A stretch of 64,000 bases of DNA, from positions 42,571,437 through 42,635,436 of the forward strand of contig NC_071334.1 in assembly GCF_027744825.2 (NCBI RefSeq). The letters are read 5' to 3'. Positions 23,522 through 35,520 of the stretch are shown here, in pieces (within the stretch, counting starts at the first letter, position 1; each line of letters starts with the position of its first letter). The position numbers were made by a program, and so were the translations under genes. Source of the DNA: Synchiropus splendidus (lineage: Eukaryota; Chordata; Actinopteri; Syngnathiformes; Callionymidae). The notes beneath the pieces are model-generated. The model was given only the letters and a program-made list of their open reading frames with translations. It was not told the origin of the DNA and ran no database searches.

Positions 23522-23936
23522 GCTAGCTCCTGGGAAAGAGTGGCACTGAAGAAAAGACAGGAGTCAGAGCTGGAGGTAGCAGAGATGAAGATGCTGAGGT
23601 TCTCTCTGGGAGTGAGCAGGATGGATAGGATCAGGAAGCAGTAGATCAGAGGGACAGCACATGTCAGGTGTTCAGGAGACAAAGTCAGAGAGGCTAGATG
23701 GAGATGGTTTGGACACGGACAGAGGAGAGATGGCCGGAACATTGGTAGGATGATGTTGAGGTTGGAACTGCCAGGCAGAAGGTGGAGAGGAAGGCCAAAG
23801 AGGAGATCTATGGAGGTGGTGAAGGAGGACATGAGGAAGCAGAGGACAGGGTGAGATGGAGGAAGATGATCTGCTGTGGTCACCCCTGAAGGGAAAAGCC
23901 AAAAGAAAAAGATGAAAGCAGAAGCTAGCTCCTGGG
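23522..23936 (+). mobile_element. 5'-truncated LINE insertion, copy 2, with perfect 13-bp target-site duplication
   Basis: GCTAGCTCCTGGG occurs at 23522-23534 and again at 23924-23936. Between them are 389 bp encoding the same LINE tail as copy 1: ELEVAEMKMLRFSLGVSRMD, then GDKVREARWRWFGHGQRRDG and RLELPGRRWRGRPKRR, followed by an A-rich 3' end. The direct repeat plus 5' truncation is the signature of target-primed reverse transcription. The frame has an in-frame stop and a deletion, so this copy is inactive. Confidence 0.92.
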
Positions 23937-26040
23937 GTTGTGTTTCAAAGATGTTCCCCACACACCAGATGGGAGGGTCACAAACAGCCAGAGCTCCTGA
24001 ATGAAACAGGCATATTGATGAAAACGAAGATATGATGCAACCGTTTTCAAAAATTGAAGTAGGAGGGACCGTTTGAAACTGGTGTGATCACTGCCTAGTC
24101 TACCAAACAGGGGGCACAGTAGGAGCCTTCTGGCCTATGTGGTTGCCCATGGACATGGTCTGTGGCCTGGCACATGTACTGCCTTGTTTGAGGTCCTTTT
24201 GAGTAGATTCGTTTGGACGCCTGAAACGGCTCCATTTTTAGGGAGCACTTGCTTGAAACTGGCTGGGAGAAAGATTGGCTTGGTACATATGTTGTAGACT
24301 TAATCCCCGAGAAGAACCGTGTCAGTCATTTGAGAGTGGTTTGAGGCTACTGCAGGAACTCCATGGGTAATACTTCCAACCTCAGTATTTCCCTTGAAGA
24401 ACCACAAGACGTTTCTTGAGAGTTCTGAGTCTGGGACTCTCTGCTGCCCCAAAGACCCAGCTACTGATAAGCAGAATCATTGAGTGAATTATTACATTCA
24501 AGGCAGATTAGCTCTCCTCCACTGACAGCTGGGAAGAGCTCTGGCACTGGGGCCCTTGCTTATCAAGACCTGCTTCCCGGAAACGATGATTGAGGAAGAT
24601 GAATTTAACATAGTAACACACTCACTCTCGGTAATTATACTTCATTAAAAGCTACAGTGGTTGTCAAGCAAACACTGTGAAATCTTTCATTGATTTAATA
24701 AATATTTTGGTAGGAAATTGTGTCAAGAGTTGATTTTTACATTTGCCAACATTTTGGCAACATTCAAAGCAGTAACTTAATTTCCTTTGACTTTTCTTTT
24801 TTTTTTGCTGTTCTAAAACTCATCTTGATGTTTTTCTTGCTACACCGCGTTCACATCGTTCTGGAGGATCATACTGACACTGGAAAGTCCTTTCCTCAAG
24901 GGCCACACTATAAACTGACTGTTGTGAGGGGCCATGCCAAAAGGCATAGATCACTTGCAAACATCATGAGAAAAATCCAAAATATACTGTTAAACTAAAT
25001 TTCAATAGAAATCATAATTTATAAACTATGGACGTTAAACTTTCAACTTTCTTTCAATGTATTACGAGGAACAAGAAATCATAAAAATGTCAAATGAAAG
25101 AAAGGAACAGTTGAACTAGCCAGAATTGTGAGAAAAGTAACTCCATATCAGTTATATAGTCTGACCTCACTCTGGCCGCAAAACTATGGACAAAGGGCCA
25201 CACTTGGCACCCGCTTTTCCCAGGTTCTATCTTGACGAACAAATACATGATCGCTTGCAATGGTCTTCAGGATTGCTGTTTGTGTGATGATACTGTATGA
25301 GCTTAGCAATATCACAAGAGGAAAGAAAGCAAAGGCTGGTCTCCGTCAAATTCGATGAGACAGTTACGACCACATGATGTAAAGCACAAGACAAGCGTGG
25401 GCGCACGGGACCTGAAGCTGCTTGATGAAGTCATCATGGTGTATGATCATAGAACTTCCAATGAGCCTTATCTCATGGCGTTACAAAGGCAAGTCAAAGA
25501 CCATTTTCAAAACAAACATTTTTATTGGCCGGTCATCAACAGTCATTCTGTTTAACCAGCGTGGCGACAAACACCACCGTGCTATTGATTCATAAACTGC
25601 TTGTTGACATTTATTGACTTGGTCTGATACACCAGAGCTCTTGTGCTGTAATTCTCCTTTGCCTTGGTGTGACGGTCAGAGCAGATGCGGACGTTCACGC
25701 TTGGTCAGCTCACACTGACATGGCACCGGCCACTGTTTGTGCAGCTTGTTCTCACAGCAAGAGCTACATTTGTGCAAACACTCTGCCAGCGGAGCAATGA
25801 TGCCATTCGTGTGCCTGCTGAGACAGTCTCTCCACTATTTATTGATCCGTCAATGCTGCAGTGTAATTGTTGAGGCATGAGAAATTGAAACAAGGGCACA
25901 ATATACTCTGAAGAACACACAGCCTGTGGTAGCAGAGACAGACACTGAGGTAGCGCATTATGCTTCCCTGTTGTGCGTGGGAGATTTTATTTCATCGGTC
26001 CTCTGAAATACTTAAATTTTACTTTTAATATGTGTGTAGT

Positions 26041-26113
26041 GCCGAAACAGCTCAGTGGGGAGAGCGCAAGATTGAAGATCTAAAGGTCCCTGGTTTGATC
26101 CAGGGTTTGGAGT
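26041..26113 (+). pseudogene. tRNA-Phe(GAA)-derived sequence (pseudogene or SINE head)
   Basis: 73 nt beginning GCCGAAACAGCTCAGTGGGG follow vertebrate tRNA-Phe closely. An A-box (CAGCTCAGTGGGG), a GAA anticodon in TTGAAGA, and a B-box GGTTTGATCC with a perfect TPsiC stem are present. The 3' acceptor strand is TTTGGAG instead of TTTCGGC, and two pairs of the anticodon stem are lost. It is therefore unlikely to make a working tRNA. A SINE with a tRNA-Phe head is the alternative. Confidence 0.85.
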
Positions 26114-27900
26114 GACATGGGAGATTCTGTTGGGGGTGCAGTGAAGTGGCTTGGCTGAGGTTTTATGTGCTCTGAATTCACTGTGGACGTGGAGCGATAT
26201 ATTAGGGATGCACCGAATATTCTGCCTACAAGTCTGGCAACCCAATCCACCATTCACAGACCTGCCACTGTAGAAGTGCAGTCAAATTTGGCTCAGCTCT
26301 GAGATGCGTTTTTGTATTGGAGAAATGCTATGCTGCATCGCATTGCCCTTTTGAAGCAAAGCAAAGACTCACGGCTGCTTTGCATGTCAACCCTGCAATA
26401 CTGTTGCATGATAGCTCATCTACCCAGAACTAGTTATGAGAATCCTAAAAAAACCTTATTATTTTACTCATGCATTGTTTGTATTTTACTCATTGTTTAA
26501 ATATTGAGTTCCACTCCAAATTTTTCGCAATTCATCTTGATTAGATTCACAAGATCTTGTGAATTTATGACTTTTTTTCAGACATGCGCAGGTCGTATTG
26601 AGAAACAATGACATTTTGAAACCCTCTGAAATTGGCAGTGTGGGGCGTCTTTTCAGCATGAGTAAAGAGTGGTCTTCATGTGTTTGATCTTCCCAGCAGA
26701 ACCTGCGCTGTGATATCTGGTGTGTTGGAAGAACAGGATCAATGCCTTCTACGATTGATCTCCTGGTGATCATTAGAACCCGGTTAAATGCTGACTTCAG
26801 CTGTGCGCATGTTCTCAGAGAAACATCGGCGCTTCAGCCTCGGCTGATCTGCTTGTTTGATGTTTCATCGACAAGCGAGTGAATCACTCCATTGTCGATC
26901 GAACTGTTGACACCTCATCGAAATTTATCAGCCCTGTGAGAGTTGTTTTCTCCCCCTGCTTTTTTTCTCATCTTTGACTGAAAATCCTTTTGTGGCTTTG
27001 CTTTGTTTTTTGCTGTCCTCAGTGTGCAGCTCTGGAAAGGACTTCTCTTAGCCTTAATGTGTGGCTGTAATCTGGTAGTTTTAACATTTGGAGAGCTCGT
27101 TCAGCAAAAAAAAAAAAAAAAATGTCCTATGGCAAGGAATAAAGAAATTGGACATAAGTTTCTCTTTCATAAACGGACACCTCATAACAGGATGCAGTGA
27201 TAAAAACTGGCCATATGAGCTTGTCTCAAACTAATACGTGTCTAAATGACCAAATTCCCTTTCTGTATAAGTCAGGCAAGCATGAGTATTAGTTCATGTT
27301 GTTTTGACTCTGGGGTCGGTTCATTTGAGCCTCAGAGAAGTATCTGCGCCGTCACCTCCTCCCTGGATGAACGGTCCTGTTACATTTTGCAACTGAGAAT
27401 AATCTGTTGGAAGAAGAAGAACCGGGGAAGGGGAGACGTTTCTGTTAAAGGGCACCATCTGTCCACTGGGAGGGAGAGACAAGCAAGTGCCAGAAAAGCC
27501 GCTGACATTTTGGAATTACTTTATTATGGCCGGTTGTTCCATTTTTACAGAGGCTGCTCTAGAGAGAAATGGTCTTCATCACGTTCTCTTCCAGCTGATT
27601 AGTCAGGCACTAGCGTCAGAAGGAGAGCCTTGCTCTGCTGACCCACCTCAAGATGCTGATCTGGGCAGAGCAGTTCAATCCATTAGAAGGAAACATACAG
27701 TGACCACATGGCTTTTTATTCACTTGGTGTTTTTTTGTGTTCGAGGGAAACCAGCATGTTATAAACATGTAGCTGATGTGCCATCATTCTTTTATTGAAA
27801 AACATATTCAGCATTTCCTATCATCATGGAAACAGCTTGGCGTTATGAACCATATTTGTGTTTGATAGTGCTAGTTAACATAATGACATAAGTGATCACT

Positions 27901-28118
27901 CGTGATGGGTAGATGATGTATCATGAAACAGTGTCCTGATTTTCCGAGGCCACCAGATGGCGCTCGTGGTTTAGAAATGATGCAATGTTTCATTGAATTA
28001 GTTGTTCAAGTCCAAACATTTTACAGCAGACAGTGACATCTGGTGGCTTCTGAAAACCAGGACACTGTGTCATGAAACCTCCTTCAATACTGTGTGAAAC
28101 TGCATTTATCCATCACTG
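27901..28118. mobile_element. MITE of the 'CATCTGGTGG' family, copy 2, with terminal inverted repeats
   Basis: The ends are inverted copies: TGATGGGTAGATGATGTATC on the left and the complement of TGCATTTATCCATCACTG on the right. Inside are two inverted CCACCAGATG motifs (27950-27964 and 28032-28046) separated by GTTTAGAAATGATGCAATGT and related sequence. A non-autonomous DNA transposon is the likely source; no target-site duplication was found. Confidence 0.7.
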
Positions 28119-28417
28119 GTAATTACCACTGATGTCTGAATTCATTGTGAATGAGTTTTTATTTGGCTTTTTTTTATTTGGCTGAAACATTTATTTATAC
28201 TGTAGATGTTCTGCATAAAGAATGTGTTGTCATGTTAATATTCCATTCATTGCCATTTACCATGCATCGTAATTAGTGCTGTCAAATGGCGACAATCTTT
28301 AGTCTGATGAATCTGTTGCTGTGGATTAATTTTGATTAATTAGGCGCACATTTTCAATCTGTATTAATTGCATTTCAGTGTTATGAACTCAATACCCAAG
28401 AAAAGAAGCAAATATAT

Positions 28418-28716
28418 TTGTGTGTGTGTGCGTGCTTGTTTATACTGGCCTCGTGGGGACCAGCTCTTGACAGAACACTATCCTCGTGGGCACCTTCTGT
28501 CTTTGTGGGGACCTTTTGCTGGTCCCCACAGGTTCAAACCTCAATTTGAGGATGAAGACTGCAAAATAACAAGGTGATCATAGTTGGGTTTCAGTTTGCT
28601 TCAGAGTCCTGCTTAAGGTTAAGAACGTGTTTTGGAGGGTTATGTTAAGGGTGAGAAGCTGGGGAAAGGGTTATGGCAATGAGAAACCTCACAATGTCCT
28701 CCATAGGGAAAGCAAT

Positions 28717-28759
<43 letters not shown>

Positions 28760-28760
28760 C
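28418..28760 (-). repeat. (CA)n-bordered dispersed repeat, copy 1
   Basis: It starts and ends in TG runs (28421-28433, 28723-28753). On the minus strand it reads TTGTATTGCTTTCCC, GACATTGTGAGGTTTCTCAT, CCTCCAAAACACG and CCCACGAGGATAGTGTT, the order found in six other copies. No coding domain recognised. Confidence 0.8.
28723..28753. repeat. (TG)n microsatellite
   Basis: 31 bases of TG forming the right border of (CA)n-bordered repeat copy 1. Confidence 0.97.
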
Positions 28761-29382
28761 ATGTTCATAGAAGTGTCAATATATGTTTATCTTACTGAAT
28801 GTGTACCCTTTTGCCCAGTGTTGCCCAGTCAGAAACTCTCAATGTTTCTTATTTACAAAATGCCTGCGTAGCATGAGTAACAAATAAGAAGCGCGTGTAA
28901 TTGAAATTCAAACGTGTTATACACTTGTCTATAGACCTGCCTCCAGCGACAACTACACATTTATGATCCTCTTGCTACAATTGGATTAGATGCCCTTTTT
29001 GAGTCTCACATTGGGGAAATTCAGTGCAGCAACAGCCAATGTCAAAGACCCAAAAGATGCCCAAGCTATTAAAGAAACACAAAAAAAATCAAAGTTCTTC
29101 AAAAACCATCAACATTCATAAAACACAAAGCTACAAAAAAATAAACATTGAAGTCAAGCTATGATGACTAAAAGAAATAAATTAAAAATAACTCTCTAAA
29201 AAATATCTCCTCTCTAGTGGGGCATCTTCTGTATTCAGTTGGTTCTGTCTTGATCGATTTTTCGCTCGATTTTGTCAGTCCATTAGAATTTCTGTCCCCC
29301 TTAAGATTTGCCAGAAAACAGCAAAATATTTAATATTTACCACCACATAAAAGACATCTAATCTGATCCAATCTAATCATCT

Positions 29383-29640
29383 CTGTGAGGACCCTTTCCC
29401 CAGCCTCTCCCCCTAAACCTAAGCACCTCAAAACACATGGCTGACATTAACCAGAACTCTGATCCAAACTGAAACCCAAATATAATGGCCCAGTTATTTT
29501 GAAGCTTTAATCGTCACATTGCCGCTTAACCTCATGGGGTCCAGGCAAAAGTCCCCTCAAAGTCATACACCTCCTTACAAGGACTGTGTTTTGTCAAGAA
29601 TTGGTTCCCACAAAGTAGGATAAAAACGCCTGTTAACATG
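29383..29640 (+). repeat. (CA)n-bordered dispersed repeat, copy 2 (ends lost)
   Basis: GTGAGGACCCTTTCCCCAGC, AAAACACATGGCTGACATTA, CAAACTGAAACCCAAATATA and GTTTTGTCAAGAATTGGTTC follow the family order. The bordering CA runs are missing. Confidence 0.75.
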
Positions 29641-30954
29641 TAAGAAGCATTTGTGAAACACAAATATTGACGACTCTATGGGAGCAGTGAGTCGGGCCTA
29701 GTTTGACCACAAACCACACTGCATGTGGAGGAAGTCTGTTGTTAAGTGTCCCACTGCTGTTTATTTTCTTTCTGGGGTTTTCTGTGAAGTGTGTCTGCCT
29801 TAGTAACACAGTTATATTTTCTTTTATCTGTGGTAAGCTTCATCATCTTCTCTTGCTGGGAAAGAGGCAGAATTAATGCAGTTGTGGTCTGGCTGCAGCA
29901 AAAATAGACATCTCCTGTAGACGCTCTGGAGGGCTGTAGCCAGCCGCAGTCGAGAGCCAGCCTGTTATCTGAAGGGACCCCTGTGAAAAGATGCAAACAA
30001 TTCAGGGATATAAGAGGTGAAAGGTCTTGGATCTTGTGTCGTAATCTTAAGGAGGAAAAAGCCAAGTGGAAATCTACAATGAATATTTTTGACATTTTCC
30101 AGACACATTTGAAGTCATGCCATATTGATTTTCAGACCCAAATCATGTGCTCTAGCATCCTGATCAATACACAAGGTCACAAGAGACGTGGCTGATTGTA
30201 ATCGCGTTCACACAGACTCTTGTTTATTCCTGTCTGCTCCTATCTGATTGAGCAACTTTGCAGTCGGACACTGGGGAAGCCCAAACTCTACCTTAACTAC
30301 AGGATTTCTACCATGAAGCAAATTTAGAAGAGCTTTATTCTAGTCATCCTTATAAACACATATCTGCGCTGGGTGACTGGATGTATTCATGAAAACTTTG
30401 TCTTGACTGGTTTGGCATAGCTCATCAATAATTGGCCTCTTGAAGGCTGAACTGCGGTGAAGTTTAGCTCCAGGTGTGGATCTTCCTGTCAAAACAGTGC
30501 AGTTGACTCATCGACCCAAATGCTTTATTAGTCTGAAGTAAGAAGATAATCCGAGCCAGATGGTAGAAGTCAACCAAAAACACTGCACTCAGTTGTCTCA
30601 GAGTGAGAGTGCTTCGGTCCGTGATCCAGGATTTCTCTGAATCGTGAGGGCATATTCATCCCGTCCCGTTCATGAGTGAGTCTGTCACCCCAACTCTGGA
30701 AGCATGAGAAGTGTTTATGCTCACTCCCATGGTGTTGACCTTGGGAAAGTGGACTTTTGTGTCCTATACTGACGACCGAGGAGGCCTTGAGCTTTGCATC
30801 TAAGAGTTTCGATAATCGAGCACAACACGACACTAATGTTCCACCTCTCGCTGATTCATGATTGTCAAGGCTCTGTTGTCAGTGCTCCACACCACACCAA
30901 ATGCTGCCACTGTGCACCTGTGTCTGCAAGCAAAGCAACGGACCCAAAGAGCGC

Positions 30955-31272
30955 ACGCACACACACACACAATTGTCTTCCTATCTTCGTGAGTACCGTT
31001 AATGAGATACATTGACATAACCCGATCCCCCGCCTCTCCCCCTAAACCTAACACATAGCTAAACCTAAGCTTTGCTCTGAACCAAACTAAAACCCAATGA
31101 TAATAACCCAGCTATTTTGTAGTTTTAACCCTCCAACTGAGGCTAGACAAAGTGAGGACCGACCAAAGTGTCCCCCCTTTGCGAAGATGTCCTCTCTCTG
31201 TTGATTAAAAACTCATACAGGCTCTCGCAAAGATAGAAGTACAAGTATACACATACACACACACACTAAGTT
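30955..31272 (+). repeat. (CA)n-bordered dispersed repeat, copy 3
   Basis: A CA run at 30957-30970 opens and another at 31250-31266 closes it. Between are CTCTCCCCCTAAACCTAACA, ACCAAACTAAAACCCAATGA and GTGAGGACCGACCAAAGTGT. Confidence 0.75.
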
Positions 31273-32164
31273 CACCAATTTGTGAACATAATCACACACT
31301 GGTAGCAGTAGGCAGCGACGCGGCACGCCATCGGAAGTGGGGTAAGGCCCAATCCTATTTCACACCCTTAACACGAGCACTTGGTTCTGAGTTCCCTCCA
31401 CTATGAAGTGCTCTCCAACCACAAAGTGAGAAGTGATTGACATCTTGACAACAATTGGGACGACACTTCTTGACACTACATCATGACGTTTTGGAAATGC
31501 AGGCTCCAGTGTTTCTGGCACTGATAATCTGACTTTGGTGAACCAGTCGAGAAGAAATCTGTGGTGCCGAAGCCGGCTGGGGCCCATAGTTGGGCTACGA
31601 GCGCCTCCTAGAGGGCCGCTCAAAGTTTTTTGGTTTTACACCTTTCGGCCGTGAGACGCTCAGTTTAATACATTAGCCCCGTATGGTGGCCGTATTATTA
31701 TTTTTTCTATGATATTTAGTCATGGTTTTATTATATTTATTTTATTCAGGGATGTATTCAGTTTTGCAACAGTTTGCATCAAGTGTGTTTTTTGTTTTCT
31801 TTTTTTCTTCAGTAAATTTGATGAATATGACTTGCACCTGGTTCTGCTGCTGGTTGGACTTTTCAATGACAAATACATATCTTTGCAATGATCACATGGT
31901 TTCATGTCATTTCACAAGGTTTTGGTTTGTTTACGTGTAAGTAGGTTAAATATGGTAATTGATCACAAATGAAAAGTAATGAATCAGTTCTATTACTTGA
32001 ATGGCCCCGGGTCCTGGCCCATTTGTTCTGGGAAAAGTGGGCCCTCAGATCAAAAAGGTTAAGAAGCCCTATTCTATTGTTAATTTTGTTGGACACGGTT
32101 AACCCTTTTTCTCCACTAACATGTGATACAAGGAGAACGTAAACAAACGGAAGAGTAGTTATCT

Positions 32165-32430
32165 ATGTGCACTTAATCTTCCTACTTGGTTTCAAGTCAG
32201 CTGTGGAGCCCCCTCAGTATGAAGGGATCATTTCAAGTGATGAATGGCGAGTGTCCTTGGTCTTAGCAGTATTGGGACACAGTACACTTAGACGTGACCA
32301 CGCAAAACCCAGTGTTAGGGTGAGAACTGGGACAGGCCTGAAGTGTCTTACTCAATGACACTACAACACTCCTGGAGCCAGGATCGAACCTGCAACCTCT
32401 CAGTCACTCTTTAGTGTCTGACTAATTTGG
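32165..32430 (-). mobile_element. tRNA-derived SINE-like fragment
   Basis: On the minus strand GTTGCAGGTTCGATCCTGGC has an exact B-box (GGTTCGATCC). The rest (AGTGTCATTGAGTAAGACAC, CACCCTAACACTGG) is typical of fish SINE bodies. The A-box side is decayed, so the class is only likely. Confidence 0.5.
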
Positions 32431-34159
32431 TGAATGCAAATAACACTGTCAGTTGGCAATGATGAAGAAATAATTGTGTTTTGTGAAGAAGGAATGAGAT
32501 AAAACAGTAGGTGGAGGAAATTGATCTTTGGGTTACGGAAACAGCCTCCACTGAACTCTGCACCATCCCTGAATGAGCCACTTATCTGCTCGCACATACA
32601 TTTGTCCGAGGCCTTTCCACCATTTACGGCATTGTCTGTCTGTGCTTTCAAACCATCAACCAGTTCAGGTCTCCCTCCACTTTGACGCCGAAAGGCTGTT
32701 TTCGCATCAGTTTTCAAAAAAAGCAAAGCAGAATATTTCAGTGGTGCTGTCTCTTCGTCGTCTCGTTTTTGACATTGAAAAGGGCATCATTGATGAACAT
32801 ATTTCATCTTATGTGATGAAATTAAAGCTAGTTCTTAGGCAACATTCTGGCTTTAAAGTGATGAGTGAAGTTTACATAGTGGGTTTGATCTGTTCTTTGG
32901 AAAGGGAATATTTTTTTTTTTTAGATAAAACACTTTTCTATTGTTTATTTGTCATTTTATTTTGCTGCAGAAGTTGCAATGTTATCTTTACAGTGTTGTT
33001 ATTTATGGTTTGTCTAATTATATGTGAAGAAAAAATTGTGTGTTATTTAGTTGTGGAAAAAAAAAATCAGCAAAAATCGGTGTGCGCCAGACAGGACAAT
33101 CAGTTTTGGCCAAAAAAAATTACGATACACACCCCCCCATTCAAGATCCTAAAACCAGTGCACCAAAGACCGGCTGACACCGCCGTCACATTTTTGATGC
33201 GAACACAGATGAATTCATGGTTGGCCTTGTTTAAAAGACAAACATGAGGCAGAGTTGGAAAATGTTTTTGTAGTCTCAACACTGCATTTCGCTGGCGAGG
33301 GGCATCCATAAAATGCCTGCTATGGATTTGTGAAGTGAAGCTCTGAATAGCTCATGAGCCTACTCGAGCCCCCACTTCACAAACTAGAAGGGTCAGCTCT
33401 CACTGCCATAAATTTTGGGGAGCACAATCGATTGCTGTGGCTTTGGGACTACAGTGAGCAAAGTTTTGCGTGAAAAGATTTAGGCAATATTTTGACAACA
33501 GACACCGGGGAAGAGCCTTTGTCTTGGTTAGATTTTGGATGTGGCCAAATGAGACTTTCCTTTCCAGACAGACTCAAGCAGTTATCTACACATGTTTACG
33601 TTACCATGTCAGGTTCATCTTCTAACTTAAGTTATTTAGTGTGGGTTTATCTTTCTCTGCTACTTATTTCACTGTTCCATGTTAAGCATGGTGCTACAAT
33701 GAAACAGGAGACTTCATTGTGCATGTTGTACTGGATTCATTCTCAAAACTTGAAAAGGACTATCCTCCTGTTTTTTTTTTCCATTTGGAGTTGTTGTGAG
33801 AAGTCTTGTTTGTTTTGTATATGCTTGTGTTCCTTCCATGTTTTTCCTATCAAAATGGCTGTACTGTTTTATTGTGATCAAGTCGAGCAGGGAGTGGCCC
33901 TAAATGTGGCTAATAGATCAGCATTTCAAAAAATGAAGCACTATGGTGCTGAAACGATGTTCCCATCACTGATCACATGCATTCTTTGCATTGGTATTGC
34001 TGTTCACTAATGTATCTGCCAGGGGAAGCAGCATGGCGACTGTGGACGAAGTTTTGAAAATGTACCTCTTGCGCGAAAGAGGAAAACTGAGGCAGCCTTG
34101 TAGCAGGCAGTAGTCAGTGAGGCTGTTTATATCATTGTGACTTGAGGTTGGAGAATTGT

Positions 34160-34345
34160 TATGTCTTCTTCATGTCTCATTAAAGCTACGTTTCAGATAG
34201 TAACAGCAACAATCCCCTCAACTGTTTCAGTGGTACTGCTCCATATCGGAAAGCTCTGTGGAAATGTGGACAAAATGAACGCAGAACACAATCCGAAGGC
34301 TCCGTCGGTGTCCGGTTCCGTACATAGCGTTGAGCATAAATGGGT
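34160..34345 (-). repeat. Unclassified dispersed repeat U1, copy 2, cut at its edge by a hAT-like MITE
   Basis: Read on the minus strand it matches U1 from ACCCATTTATGCTCAAC through GTACGGAACCGG to CAGTACCACTGAAAC and the CAATAATGAGAC-like region. It ends exactly where the MITE duplication at 34346 begins. Confidence 0.65.
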
Positions 34346-34649
34346 CTCTTTACCAGGGGTCCCAACCTATTAGCAACTGCGAGCTACTCCAAGGACCCTG
34401 TGTGATCCAAGGGCTAACTATCGGTTCAGCACAAACTTTTGAAATCACACTGTATGATGGATGATAAATTATATTCCTCTCAAATACTTGTGTTGCTGAG
34501 TTTTCACAATAATTCCCAATGGTATAACAAAAAAAAAAAAAGAATCACAAAATCAAACATCAGATAAGAACGGCCCATGGACTACTCCTTCCGTCTCAGC
34601 GGGCTACCTGGTTCCCATGGGCAACATGTTGGTGAGCCCTGCTCTATAC
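34346..34649. mobile_element. hAT-like MITE (288 bp) with 8-bp target-site duplication
   Basis: The element 34354-34641 starts CAGGGGTCCCAACCTATT and ends with the inverted partner GTTGGTGAGCCCTG. Flanks CTCTTTAC (34346-34353) and CTCTATAC (34642-34649) match at 7 of 8 bases, the length hAT elements make. No coding frame. It borders U1 copy 2. Confidence 0.8.
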
Positions 34650-35129
34650 TGTGTGTCTTTTGGCCAACTGCCTTAATCTTTCTCTCAGATTTTTTATATG
34701 AACATTTAAAGAAATATTACAAATCGCTCTTAAAAATAGGCTGTGAAGCACACTTTAATGAATCGGTGATGTTGAAGAAAATATGTGGACGTACCCTGAA
34801 TACAATTCATATTCATCTGCTTTGGTAATTTTGGAAAGGAAAGGAAAAACAGGAGATTAGCATAATTACAGTGTATAATTTATGTGATGTATTCATACTC
34901 ATTGATATCCTGGGTCAGAGTGTGGCTAAATTTAGCTGAGTTATGATACAAAAGCATAAGGGCTTTCTGAGAGTGGGAAGATTTCATATCTGTGTGGAAT
35001 AATAAGCACATGGAGATAAATGAGTGAGAGGCTCGAAATAATATCTCTTTAATTTCGGTCCTTTTGTGCGATTCCACTGTTACAGAGCTGCAGTTTAATT
35101 GAGCATCCAAACTGCGGTCTGGAACGATT

Positions 35130-35520
35130 CATTAATCCCCTTCTGCTTATCTGTTGCCGGGTCGCGGGGGCAGTAGCTTCAGAAGGCCGCGCGAAACGCC
35201 CTTTTCCCAAGCAACATCCACCAGCTCCGACTGTGCAATCCAGAGACGCTCCCAGGCCAGTGAAGAGATATAATCCCTCCACCTGGTGCTGTGTTGACCC
35301 CTCGGTGTCCCCCCAGCTGGCTGTGGCTGAAACACCGCCGAAAGGAGGCGTCCAGGGTGCGTCCTCATGAGATGCCCAGACCACCTCAACTGACGCCTCT
35401 CAACACAAAGAAGCAGTAGCTCTACTCCGAGTCTCTCCTGAGTGACAGAACTCCTCACTTTATCGCTACGGGAGACGCCCGCCACCCATCTGAGAAAACT
35501 CATTTCAGCCGCTGGTACCA
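35130..35520 (-). mobile_element. LINE ORF2 C-terminal fragment (RTE/Rex3-like), broken
   Basis: The minus frame 35147-35521 reads AEMSFLRWVAGVSRSDKVRS, then QLRWSGHLMRTHPGRL, PRGQHSTRWRDYISSLAWER and GLLKLLPPRPGNR. This is a very characteristic fish LINE ending. It is a 5'-truncated piece of about 124 codons in one open frame, so fairly young. Rex3 (RTE clade) is my best identification from memory. No target-site duplication was located. Confidence 0.8.

Noticed and set aside
33492..34010. A 172-codon plus-strand frame
   Set aside because: It starts at TTG rather than ATG, is T-rich and hydrophobic, and shows no family motif; most likely chance.
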